This document shows, one piece after another, positions 6,606 through 14,651 of a stretch of DNA of 14,739 nucleotides. Source of the stretch: an uncultured Verrucomicrobiota bacterium. Lineage in GTDB: Bacteria; Verrucomicrobiota; Verrucomicrobiia; Palsa-1439. Each line of letters starts with the position of its first letter. Position 1 is the stretch's first letter. The notes beneath the pieces are model-generated. The model saw only the letters and a list, made by a program, of their open reading frames with translations, searched no databases and was not told the DNA's origin. The stretch is from positions 1 to 14,739 of the forward strand of contig CAIKBP010000061.1 in NCBI GenBank assembly GCA_903825695.1, written 5' to 3'. A program made the translations under genes and the position numbers.

Positions 6606-8021
6606 TCAGGCCGTTTTCATCTTCTCGGCCTTATCACGCGCCTCCTCGATCCCGCCGACCATATAAAACGCCTGCTCTGGCAAATCGTCGCACTTGCCAT
6701 CGAGGATTTCCTTGAAACTGCGCACTGTGTCGGCGACACGGATGTACTTCCCGGGGATACCGGTAAACTGTTCAGCCACGAAGTTCGGTTGCGACAGGAA
6801 CCGCTGAATCTTGCGCGCCCGCGCCACAGATAGTTTATCATCCTCGCTCAACTCTTCCATCCCGAGGATGGCGATGATGTCCTGCAGATCCTTGTACCGC
6901 TGCAAAACCTGCTGGATGCCGCGCGCCACTTTGTAATGTTCCTCACCCACCACCAACGGATCGAGAATCCGCGATGTGGATGCCAGAGGATCAACTGCAG
7001 GATAAATGCCGAGTTCCATGATCTGACGTGAGAGAACGACCGCGCCATCGAGGTGTGTGAATGTCGTCGCCGGCGCCGGATCCGTAATGTCGTCGGCCGG
7101 CACGTACACGGCCTGGACTGAAGTTATCGAACCGTGCTTCGTTGAAGTGATGCGCTCTTGCAGTTCACCCATTTCCGTGCCCAACGTGGGTTGGTAGCCG
7201 ACTGCGCTGGGCATCCGGCCCAGCAGCGCGGAAACTTCCGAGCCTGCTTGCACGAAGCGAAAAATATTGTCGATGAACAGCAGCACGTCACGGCCCTCAA
7301 AATCGCGGAAGTACTCGGCATGCGTTAGCGCGCTTAGCCCCACGCGCAGGCGCGCTCCCGGCGGCTCGTTCATCTGGCCAAAAACCAGCACCGTGTTACC
7401 GAGCACGCCGGACTCAGTCATCTCAAGGTACAGGTCGTTTCCTTCACGCGTGCGCTCGCCAACGCCGCCGAACACGGAGTACCCGCTGTGTTCCTTGGCG
7501 ATATTGCGGATCAATTCCATAATCAGCACCGTCTTGCCCACGCCTGCCCCGCCAAAGAAACCGATCTTGCCGCCTTTTGCGAACGGCGCCAGAAGGTCAA
7601 TGGATTTCAAACCGGTCTCAAATTGCTTGGTCGCCGGCACTTGCTCTTCAAACGACGGGGCCGACCGGTGAATCGGCAATCGCTGTTTCGCAGCAACCGC
7701 GCCCTTCCCATCAATTGGATTGCCGAGCAGATCGAACACGCGCCCCAAAGCTGTTGGCCCGACAGGTATCGTGATCGGGCCGCCGGTGTCCAACGCCTCC
7801 ATCCCGCGCACCAGACCTTGTGTGGCCGACATCGCGACCGAGCGGACGACGCGTTCGCCGAGGTGCTCGGCCACTTCGCACGTCAGACTGATGCCGTGCG
7901 CGCGATCATCGATCGTGATGGCGGTGTTGATGGGCGGCAGTTCCTCGGTGAAAAACTCAATGTCCACCACCGGCCCAATTACCTGTACGACCTTGCCTTT
8001 GCGCTGTCCGTTTGTTGTCAT
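6606..8021 (-). CDS. atpD: ATP synthase F1 beta subunit
   Basis: 471 residues. Catalytic subunit of F1 that makes ATP from ADP and phosphate. The N-terminal barrel begins KGKVVQVIGPVVDIEF (8-23). Walker A is GGAGVGKT (157-164), and the catalytic Glu is E189 in GGVGERTREGND (185-196). The Walker B region is LLFIDNIFRF (247-256), followed by ALLGRMPSAVGYQPTLGTEM (265-284). The lever motif normally DELSEED reads EELSEDD here, a conservative variant. All key residues are present. The gene follows atpG after 62 bases, longer than the other gaps in the operon, which contain an inverted-repeat element (8042-8070). The ribosome site before the ATG at 8021 is weak. Confidence 0.98.
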   Translation of the reverse strand: MTTNGQRKGKVVQVIGPVVDIEFFTEELPPINTAITIDDRAHGISLTCEVAEHLGERVVRSVAMSATQGLVRGMEALDTGGPITIPVGPTALGRVFDLLGNPIDGKGAVAAKQRLPIHRSAPSFEEQVPATKQFETGLKSIDLLAPFAKGGKIGFFGGAGVGKTVLIMELIRNIAKEHSGYSVFGGVGERTREGNDLYLEMTESGVLGNTVLVFGQMNEPPGARLRVGLSALTHAEYFRDFEGRDVLLFIDNIFRFVQAGSEVSALLGRMPSAVGYQPTLGTEMGELQERITSTKHGSITSVQAVYVPADDITDPAPATTFTHLDGAVVLSRQIMELGIYPAVDPLASTSRILDPLVVGEEHYKVARGIQQVLQRYKDLQDIIAILGMEELSEDDKLSVARARKIQRFLSQPNFVAEQFTGIPGKYIRVADTVRSFKEILDGKCDDLPEQAFYMVGGIEEARDKAEKMKTA

Positions 8022-8041
8022 GGTTCTTTACTCATCTCTCG

Positions 8042-8070
8042 CCACGAAGCTCACTTCGTACCCTTCGTGG
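8042..8070. repeat. Inverted-repeat element between atpG and atpD
   Basis: CCACGAAG (8042-8049) and CTTCGTGG (8063-8070) are perfect reverse complements around a 13-base loop. A second CTTCGT copy at 8055-8060 offers an alternative, shorter stem with the first arm, so mutually exclusive hairpins are possible in the atp mRNA just upstream of atpD. No T-run follows on the minus strand, so it does not look like a terminator. It could tune relative expression of atpD or be a small dispersed repeat. Confidence 0.5.
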
Positions 8071-8083
8071 TGAATCTAAATTT

Positions 8084-8947
8084 TCAATGTACATGCTCCA
8101 ATGCTTCCGCGCCGGACATAACCTCCAGAATCTGTCTCGTGATCGACGCCTGCCGCGCACGGTTGTATTTGCGGGTCAATGATCCGATCATCTCCTCGGC
8201 GCCATCGGCGGCGGCATTCATGGCGACCACCCTCGCGGCCTGCTCGCTCGCCAGCGATTCCACCAAGGCCCGGTATAACAACACCTCTACGTACTGCGGC
8301 AGCAACACATCCAGAAGCAGTTCAGCCGCCGGCTCAAATTGGTAAAGCGCACGTACGCGTTTCTCCATTGCCGTCAACTTCTCCAGCGGCAGCAACTGCT
8401 GCACCACTGGCACAAATTTGAACGCGTTGACGAATTGTGCGTACGCCAGATAAACACGATCATACCGTCGTTCAAGGTAGCCGGTCATCACCGCCTTGCT
8501 GGTCGCCCCGAATTCTTCCAGCGCCACTTCGCGCGAGGGCTGCGGGAATTGCCGGTCAATCGTCGCGCCATGCCGCTCAAAATACTCGTGCCCCTTCCGC
8601 CCGACTGTGATCAGGCCGGCTTGTGCGGTTTGTTTGCTCAAAAACTCCTCCGCCTCGCGGATGATGATGGCATTGAACGCCCCACATAATCCCCGGTCGG
8701 AGGTGATCACCACCATACCGATCCGTGTCACCGGTCGCTGCGCCAACAAGGGATGCCGGTCATTCGCGCAAGACGCCTCAACATCCTGTAGAATCTCGCT
8801 GATCCGCTCCGCATAAGGCCGCGCCGACTCGGCTTTCGCCTGCGCACGTCGCAGTCGGGCGGAGGCAATCATGTTCATCGCGCGTGTGATCTGCTCGATG
8901 TTCTTCACACCCCGAATGCGGCGACGAATATCACGGGTTGACGGCAT
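8084..8947 (-). CDS. atpG: ATP synthase F1 gamma subunit
   Basis: 287 residues, the usual family length. This is the rotor shaft inside the alpha3beta3 head. The N-terminal coiled-coil helix begins MPSTRDIRRRIRGVKNIEQI and continues TRAMNMIASARLRRAQ (about 21-36), the highly conserved bearing region. The middle Rossmann-like part includes ITSDRGLCGAFNA (about 79-91). The C-terminal helix contains AADGAEEMIGSLTRKYNRAR and ends RQILEVMSGAEALEHVH; the N- and C-terminal helices pair to form the shaft. It starts 6 bases after atpA on the same strand and precedes the hairpin-bearing gap before atpD. No unusual insertion or truncation is visible. Confidence 0.97.
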   Translation of the reverse strand: MPSTRDIRRRIRGVKNIEQITRAMNMIASARLRRAQAKAESARPYAERISEILQDVEASCANDRHPLLAQRPVTRIGMVVITSDRGLCGAFNAIIIREAEEFLSKQTAQAGLITVGRKGHEYFERHGATIDRQFPQPSREVALEEFGATSKAVMTGYLERRYDRVYLAYAQFVNAFKFVPVVQQLLPLEKLTAMEKRVRALYQFEPAAELLLDVLLPQYVEVLLYRALVESLASEQAARVVAMNAAADGAEEMIGSLTRKYNRARQASITRQILEVMSGAEALEHVH

Positions 8948-8953
8948 GTGGAA

Positions 8954-10504
<1,551 letters not shown>

Positions 10505-10519
10505 AACAATCACCCGGGC

Positions 10520-11056
10520 TTATCGCGTCAACTGATCACGTATCCGCTCCAGTTTATGGCGGAGGCCGCCGTCAATAACTTGTTCGCCGACCTTGATCAC
10601 CACACCACCCAGAATGGACGGGTCAACCTTCTCGAAAAGCCGCACGTTTTTGCCCGTCATACGGTTCAGTTCGGCCGTTAGGCGTTCCGTGACCGCTGGA
10701 TCGAGCGGTCGCGCGGTGACCACTTCGCCGCCGATCTCCTGACGCGCTGCCGCCGCTATGGAGTCGAATTCCTCAATGACAGCGAGAGAGCGCCCGCCCC
10801 GGTCCTGATCGCTCAGCGTCACCAGAATGTTGAGCACCAGCGGGTGAACGCGCCCATGGAAGAGGTCGGCCAACGCTTGTCGGCGACCCTCGCGTTTGAC
10901 GTTGCCATCTTTGAGGAACTGGAGCAGTTTGGGGTTGCCCTTGAGCAACTCGCGCAGCCGAAACAATTCCTCTTCCACGCGGACAACAACTCCTTCGGCC
11001 TGCGCCATCTCGAAGAGTGCGCGAGCGTAACCAACGTTGATGGGGTCATGGGGCAT
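10520..11056 (-). CDS. atpH: ATP synthase F1 delta subunit (OSCP)
   Basis: 178 residues, typical length. Peripheral-stalk protein that joins the b dimer to the top of F1. The N-terminal six-helix domain starts INVGYARALFEMAQAEG (6-22). The conserved C-terminal motif is seen as VDPSILGGVVIKVGEQVIDG (143-162), followed by the final amphipathic helix LRHKLERIRDQLTR, as in OSCP proteins. It starts 6 bases after the atpF stop. No anomalies. Confidence 0.96.
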   Translation of the reverse strand: MPHDPINVGYARALFEMAQAEGVVVRVEEELFRLRELLKGNPKLLQFLKDGNVKREGRRQALADLFHGRVHPLVLNILVTLSDQDRGGRSLAVIEEFDSIAAAARQEIGGEVVTARPLDPAVTERLTAELNRMTGKNVRLFEKVDPSILGGVVIKVGEQVIDGGLRHKLERIRDQLTR

Positions 11057-11062
11057 GGCCGA

Positions 11063-11674
11063 TTATGATTTGCGCATCTTGCCGAGATCGTGAATAAAGT
11101 TTTCGACCAACTGGCGGTGCGTAGCTTCGTTGACTTCTTTTTCCAGGACGCGGGACGCAATCTGTACCGACAGGTTGGCCACGGTGTCCTTGAGTTCCTG
11201 CACGCCCTTTTCCTTTTGTCGCTCAATTTCTTCCTGTGCGCGCCGCACAACGGCGGATGCCTCGGTGTTGGCTTTATCGACGAGTTCCCTGCGGACTTTC
11301 TCGCCCAGTACGCGGGCTTCCTCGATCAGCTTGCTGGCCTCGGAGCGGGCTTCGGCGATCTGCTTCTGGTAACTATCCATCAATTCCTTCGCTTCCGTTC
11401 GCTGTTTCTCAGCTTCCTCGATGGATCTCTTGATGGTCTCGCCGCGACGGTCAAGCGCTTCGGCGATAGGTTTGAAGGCGAACTTGCCCAACAGCGCCAG
11501 CAACACCAGAAAAGCAGCCAGCGTCCAGATTTGAAGGCCCCAATCTGTCGGCGGAATCTGGCTGCCTCCGCCGGGTGGCGGGGCGGCTTCTTCCGCCCAA
11601 GCCACAGCGCCTGTGACGGCAACGCAGCCCAACATGGCGATGAACGCGTGGATGATGCGAAGAATCGTCTTCAT
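11063..11674 (-). CDS. atpF: ATP synthase Fo b subunit with signal-like N-terminus
   Basis: 203 residues from the ATG at 11674. Peripheral-stalk subunit: one membrane helix, then a long right-handed coiled coil. Two hydrophobic segments are visible: about 4-27, ending VAWAEE and resembling a cleavable signal peptide (candidate cleavage after A27), and the true b-subunit anchor at about 46-63 (LQIWTLAAFLVLLALLGK). A Pro/Gly-rich linker lies between (31-43). From FAFKPIAEALDRRGETI (66-82) onward the protein is charged helix, nearly free of Pro, to the end. E. coli b has only one N-terminal anchor, so the extra leader is a lineage feature. An upstream in-frame start at 11743 would run back into atpE and is rejected. 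The start is 7 bases after the atpE stop. Confidence 0.95.
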   Translation of the reverse strand: MKTILRIIHAFIAMLGCVAVTGAVAWAEEAAPPPGGGSQIPPTDWGLQIWTLAAFLVLLALLGKFAFKPIAEALDRRGETIKRSIEEAEKQRTEAKELMDSYQKQIAEARSEASKLIEEARVLGEKVRRELVDKANTEASAVVRRAQEEIERQKEKGVQELKDTVANLSVQIASRVLEKEVNEATHRQLVENFIHDLGKMRKS

Positions 11675-11681
11675 TGTGCGG

Positions 11682-11939
11682 TTACTTCGCAGCGAGCAAG
11701 ATGAACGTGATGAGCAGGGCATAAAGCGCCTGCGCTTCAACAAGTGCGAAGCCGGTGAACATCAGGCGTTGCACCAGCGGCAACGCCTCCGGCTGGCGAG
11801 CCGAAGACTCGATGCTCTTGCCGAAGATGATGCCGATGCCGATGCCGGATCCAAGCGTGCCGAGACCGACGGCCAGACCTGCGCCCAGCTTGGCCAGCGC
11901 CGCTGCGCTGATCAGTTGTGTTGCGGTTTCTGGATTCAT
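11682..11939 (-). CDS. atpE: ATP synthase Fo c subunit (proteolipid), predicted proton-type
   Basis: 85-residue hairpin of two membrane helices that forms the rotor ring. Helix one carries the Gly-rich GLGTLGSGIGIGIIFG (25-40). The polar loop is ARQPEA (47-52), with R48-Q49-P50. Helix two carries the ion-binding carboxylate E69 in ALVEAQALYALL (65-76). In Na+-coupled rings (Ilyobacter, Propionigenium) a Gln in helix one and a Ser after the Glu ligate sodium. Here the aligned positions are I35 and A70, so proton coupling is predicted. The ATG at 11939 is preferred over an upstream in-frame start at 11990. The ribosome site GGAGGA overlaps the atpB stop TGA, so translation of the two is probably coupled. 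Confidence 0.96.
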   Translation of the reverse strand: MNPETATQLISAAALAKLGAGLAVGLGTLGSGIGIGIIFGKSIESSARQPEALPLVQRLMFTGFALVEAQALYALLITFILLAAK

Positions 11940-11949
11940 TATCAGTTTT

Positions 11950-11958
11950 TCCTCCTCA
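11950..11958 (-). promoter_or_regulatory. Ribosome binding site of atpE overlapping the atpB stop
   Basis: On the minus strand TGAGGAGGA contains the atpB stop codon (TGA) and a strong Shine-Dalgarno core, 10 bases before the atpE ATG. It is the strongest ribosome site in the operon, fitting the need for many c subunits per complex. Confidence 0.7.
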
Positions 11959-12714
11959 AGATTGGTATGATTCTTCCATCGCCTCGCCAAGATACAACGC
12001 TGTCAACAGAGCAAAAATGAAGGCCTGGATAAAGGCTACAAAAATTTCAAATGCATCCATGATGATAACGCCCATGAGAGGCAACGGCATCGCAAGCTTC
12101 CAAAATCCATGACTGAGCATCCAGGAAATCCCGAGCACCAGAACCGCGATGATCTGATGACCAGCCGTCATGTTGGCGAAAAGACGGATGGCCAGTGAAA
12201 ATGGTCGGGCAAAAATGCCAATCAATTCAATGAATGGCATCAGTGTGAAACGCAGCCAAACAGGCGCGCTCTTTGGAAAGAGCAGCCCCAGATAATATTT
12301 CAACCCGTGTTCCTTCATGGCAACAACCTGCACCACGAGAAACACCAGAACCGCCATTGTCGCTGTGACATTCAGATTGCTCGTGCCCGCATGGAAATAG
12401 CCGGGGAACGGTACCTGCCCTAGCAGGTTGCTGAACAGGATAAAGAAAAAGACCGTTGCGACGAACGGGAACCACTTTGCTCCGTGCTCGCCCATGAACG
12501 CCTCGGCGATGTTCTCCCGCACAAATTCAAGAAGCGCCTCGACCAGATTCGAGAACCGCCCCTCGCCCGTCACGCGTATCGCGCACGCCGCCCCGGCCAA
12601 GAACAGAAAAGTCATGGCCGCCGCCAACCAAAGCATCACAACATAGTTGGTAAGGCTCAAGTTAAGCCCGAACAACTGGATTGGCACATGAACAATAGGA
12701 TGTAACTCGCCCAT
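11956..12714 (-). CDS. atpB: ATP synthase Fo a subunit
   Basis: 252 residues, multi-spanning membrane subunit that forms the two proton half-channels against the c-ring. The essential Arg is R177 in SLAIRLFANMTAGH (173-186), equivalent to E. coli R210. Other signatures are FSNLLGQVPFPGYFHAGTSN (starting at 94) and the last helix DAFEIFVAFIQAFIFALLTA (220-239), which contains the expected Glu/Gln channel residues. Hydrophobic helices are visible near 24-44, 83-99, 116-134, 159-178, 188-205 and 212-243. The start has no long N-terminal extension. It lies 6 bases after the upstream atpI-like gene, and its stop overlaps the atpE ribosome site. Confidence 0.97.
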   Translation of the reverse strand: MGELHPIVHVPIQLFGLNLSLTNYVVMLWLAAAMTFLFLAGAACAIRVTGEGRFSNLVEALLEFVRENIAEAFMGEHGAKWFPFVATVFFFILFSNLLGQVPFPGYFHAGTSNLNVTATMAVLVFLVVQVVAMKEHGLKYYLGLLFPKSAPVWLRFTLMPFIELIGIFARPFSLAIRLFANMTAGHQIIAVLVLGISWMLSHGFWKLAMPLPLMGVIIMDAFEIFVAFIQAFIFALLTALYLGEAMEESYQS

Positions 12715-12720
12715 AAGTAC

Positions 12721-13014
12721 TTACTTCTTTGAAAAAAACATCCGCTTTAGCTGCCACAAAAACAACACACCATAGGAAACAAATAAACTGCCCGTCAACC
12801 AGTATTTGTCCGCATCCGTGAACCGAAACACCAACCCCAGTGCCACAACAACAAACATCAGTCGTCCCACGGCACCAGGGATAAGCGCAATCATGCCGCG
12901 CGGCTGCGCCGCAGAACTCTTCTGACGCATGTCCCAGCGTTGCAGCGCGATGTAAACCACGCCGATCGCCACCCCAAATGCCACCCCAAAAACAGCAGGG
13001 CGATCCATCGTCAT
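12721..13014 (-). CDS. atpI: Small membrane protein, probable ATP synthase subunit I (AtpI-like)
   Basis: 97 residues with about three membrane helices: 8-24 (VFGVAFGVAIGVVYIAL), 45-66 (PGAVGRLMFVVVALGLVFRF region) and 71-90. It ends in the basic tail KRMFFSKK. Position between an AtpZ-like gene and atpB, size and topology fit the AtpI family, which helps assemble or stabilise the c-ring. Sequence similarity is too weak by eye to exclude another small atp-operon protein such as AtpR, though atpR belongs to N-type operons with a different gene order. The ATG at 13014 overlaps the upstream TGA as ATGA and has GGAGG seven bases before it, so translational coupling is very likely. A longer reading from 13134 would run inside the upstream gene and is rejected. 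Confidence 0.6.
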   Translation of the reverse strand: MTMDRPAVFGVAFGVAIGVVYIALQRWDMRQKSSAAQPRGMIALIPGAVGRLMFVVVALGLVFRFTDADKYWLTGSLFVSYGVLFLWQLKRMFFSKK

Positions 13015-13226
13015 TGACGGTCCTCCCCTTTGCTGCTGAACCGTCGGTACACCATTAACAGCCCAGCGCCCGATCCGAGTAGGAAAAACACAACCAGCAA
13101 CCACGGTGACGTGCCGAACCGATTGTCCAACCACCAGCCAACCCCGGCGCCGACAAATGTCGCCGCCACCATGTCAGTGCCGGCTACGGCACACCGCCAC
13201 GTTTCGCGTTTACCATTCGAATTCAT
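13011..13226 (-). CDS. atpZ: AtpZ-like F1Fo accessory membrane protein
   Basis: 71 residues, first gene of the atp operon. Two membrane helices are visible at about 14-32 and 42-58, separated by the family-like turn GWWLDNRFGTSPWLL (30-44; compare G.yLD..fgTsPw). A short basic tail, YRRFSSKGEDRQ, follows. AtpZ proteins have been proposed to act with AtpI in c-ring assembly or divalent-cation supply. The ATG at 13226 is chosen over an in-frame TTG at 13232. Only GGGG precedes it closely, so the ribosome site is poor. Its stop overlaps the next start. A promoter-like sequence lies immediately upstream. Confidence 0.78.
   Translation of the reverse strand: MNSNGKRETWRCAVAGTDMVAATFVGAGVGWWLDNRFGTSPWLLVVFFLLGSGAGLLMVYRRFSSKGEDRQ
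13022..13026 (-). promoter_or_regulatory. Shine-Dalgarno site of the atpI-like gene
   Basis: GGAGG on the minus strand, seven bases before the ATG at 13014 and inside the end of atpZ. Together with the ATGA overlap it fixes the start of the downstream gene. Confidence 0.65.
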
Positions 13227-13241
13227 CCCCAAGGCGCCGCG

Positions 13242-13270
13242 ATAATATCATGAAATCCTCCGACCGCCAA
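13242..13270 (-). promoter_or_regulatory. Predicted sigma70-type promoter of the atp operon
   Basis: On the minus strand TTGGCG (13270-13265) and TATTAT (13247-13242) are separated by exactly 17 bases. They match the -35 at four of six positions and the -10 at five of six. Transcription would start near 13235, only about ten bases before the atpZ ATG, giving a very short leader. It lies in the 88-bp divergent gap shared with ppx/gppA. Confidence 0.5.
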
Positions 13271-13314
13271 CCTTGCATTTGCGCCGCGCCGCCACCCATG
13301 CTATCAAGTCCCTC

Positions 13315-14259
13315 ATGCGCCGCGCCGTTATCGATATCGGAACCAACACGGTCAAGTTGCTCGTGGCCGAGGTGCGCGTAGGCCAAGTCATGCCGATCAC
13401 GGCCAAAGACGCGACAACGCGCCTTGGCGAAGGCGCCCATGATACGCAACGGCTTTCTTCCGCAGCGATTTCGCGAACGGTTGAAACAATTGCGCACTTT
13501 GCCGCCGAAGCGCGCGCTCTTGATGCCGTCGACATCAAAGCCATCGCCACAAGCGCAGCGCGCGACGCGACGAACCGCGACGACTTCCTGAACGCAGTGC
13601 GTCGTCAATGCGGCCTTACCGTGCAGATGATATCGGGCGGGCGCGAGGCCGAGTTGATTTTCCGCGGCGTCTGCAGCGATTCTGCGTGGGCGAGCCAACC
13701 GCTTCTCGTCATGGACATCGGCGGCGGAAGCACAGAATTCATTCAGGGCGTGGACGGAAAGATCGAACGCCACCACAGCCTCCAACTCGGCGCAGTCCGC
13801 ATGACCGAACGGTTTGGCGAAACACAGTTCGCCGAACTATGCACGTCGCTCCACGACACGTTGCGGCGGGAGTTGGCAGGCTACGGTTTGTCAGACAGGT
13901 GCCTGATCGGCACCGGTGGCACCATCCTGACGCTGGTGAATATTGCGCTTTGTGGGAGAGATATTGGCGCCCCGATCTCGGAGAGATCGGGTCCAACCGG
14001 TCGCGCCGGGAATACTGCTGCCACAACATCACCGGACCACATGACACTCACTTGCGAGGAAGCGCGCTTGATTATCGGGCGACTGCACGCGCTGTCGTTT
14101 TCGGATCGAAGGAATGTTCCCGGCCTGCCGCCCGAGCGCGCCGACATCATCGTCGCAGGCGGCGCAATCGCTGTAGCGGCGATGGAAGCACTTGGTGTGG
14201 CGGGGTTGACAGCAAGCGTGCGTGGACTGCGGTTTGGCGCGCTGATCGAGGAGTACTGA
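13315..14259 (+). CDS. Ppx/GppA-family phosphatase (exopolyphosphatase-like, short form)
   Basis: 314 residues of the actin-like ASKHA fold. Family members hydrolyse polyphosphate from its ends or the gamma phosphate of pppGpp; the two cannot be separated from sequence here. The phosphate-1 loop is AVIDIGTNTVKLLVA (4-18). The phosphate-2 motif is MDIGGGSTEFI (residues about 133-143). ATSAARDATNRDDFL (around 78-92) and IGTGGTILTL (around 200-209) are also typical. Only the two-domain core is present; the C-terminal extension of long Ppx and GppA enzymes is missing. The loop after IGTGGTILTLVNIAL is about 15 residues longer than expected (GAPISERSGPTGRAGNTA) and carries a perfect DNA palindrome. 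The ATG at 13315 fits the family start. A TTG at 13273 in frame is less likely. Confidence 0.9.
   Translation: MRRAVIDIGTNTVKLLVAEVRVGQVMPITAKDATTRLGEGAHDTQRLSSAAISRTVETIAHFAAEARALDAVDIKAIATSAARDATNRDDFLNAVRRQCGLTVQMISGGREAELIFRGVCSDSAWASQPLLVMDIGGGSTEFIQGVDGKIERHHSLQLGAVRMTERFGETQFAELCTSLHDTLRRELAGYGLSDRCLIGTGGTILTLVNIALCGRDIGAPISERSGPTGRAGNTAATTSPDHMTLTCEEARLIIGRLHALSFSDRRNVPGLPPERADIIVAGGAIAVAAMEALGVAGLTASVRGLRFGALIEEY
13971..13991. repeat. Perfect 9-bp palindromic hairpin within ppx/gppA
   Basis: CCCGATCTC (13971-13979) and GAGATCGGG (13983-13991) are exact reverse complements around the loop GGA. The element encodes part of a low-complexity loop (PISERSG) that seems inserted relative to family members. 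The combination suggests a small palindromic repeat that has entered the gene in frame. Confidence 0.55.
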
Positions 14260-14319
14260 GATTGTAAAAGCGTGACGGGCAACAAAGGTTGCAGCGCGTA
14301 TCCTGCTCGCGATGGCAAC

Positions 14320-14582
14320 GTTGCTGGTCGTGGCGGCAAGGAGGTTGAGGAAGGTCATGCTGGTTGCGCAGGCAATTCGGTGCTCCTCAGGGTCGGCGTG
14401 AGTCCCGGTGCCATCTGTCAGTTCAGCTACAGCATTGATGGGAAAATTTCATTCCAACGGGCGAATCATTGACGGCTCGCGCGGGATGATGGACCGGCGT
14501 GAAGACGGGGCTATTCTGTTCGACCGAAAGAGAGACGAAACAGCCGGGCCACGCGGATTGCGATTGGTTCCGATTTTACTGA
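14320..14582 (+). pseudogene. Decayed C-terminal fragment of a GH43-like glycosidase
   Basis: One frame reads SVLLRVGVSPGAICQFSYS then IDGK (to about 14445). The downstream frame reads FIPTGESLTARAG, a TGA at 14487-14489, then WTGVKTGLFCSTERE and GHADCDWFRFY before a TGA at 14580-14582. Joined, these match the C-terminal concanavalin-like domain of GH43 beta-xylosidase-type enzymes (pattern FSYS.DG..F.P.GE...A..G.W.G.K.GLF....GHADFDWFR). Adding one A to the A-run at 14443-14446 gives DGKNFIPTGE and restores the frame. The TGA sits where the family usually has Arg or Thr, as a CGA-to-TGA change would give. No catalytic domain precedes it; ppx/gppA ends at 14259. So only the tail remains. The left limit of similarity is uncertain (14272-14380). 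Two sequencing errors are a less likely alternative. Confidence 0.55.
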
Positions 14583-14651
14583 AGCTCGTGTGTCTTGGTT
14601 TACCGGTCCCCATCTCGGCAGGCGACAGAGAGGGCGCGACGCACGGCTGAG

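Noticed and set aside
7488..8345. Open plus-strand frame of 285 codons across atpD, the gap and atpG
   Set aside because: It overlaps two highly conserved ATP synthase genes on the other strand and reads as low-quality Arg/Ala/His-rich peptide.
12721..13226. atpR-type N-ATPase operon
   Set aside because: Gene order is the ordinary F-type order, and the c subunit lacks sodium ligands, so an N-type operon is not supported.
13210..13785. Minus-strand frame of 191 codons opposite the start of ppx/gppA
   Set aside because: Antisense to conserved phosphate-binding motifs and overlaps the atpZ start and promoter region.
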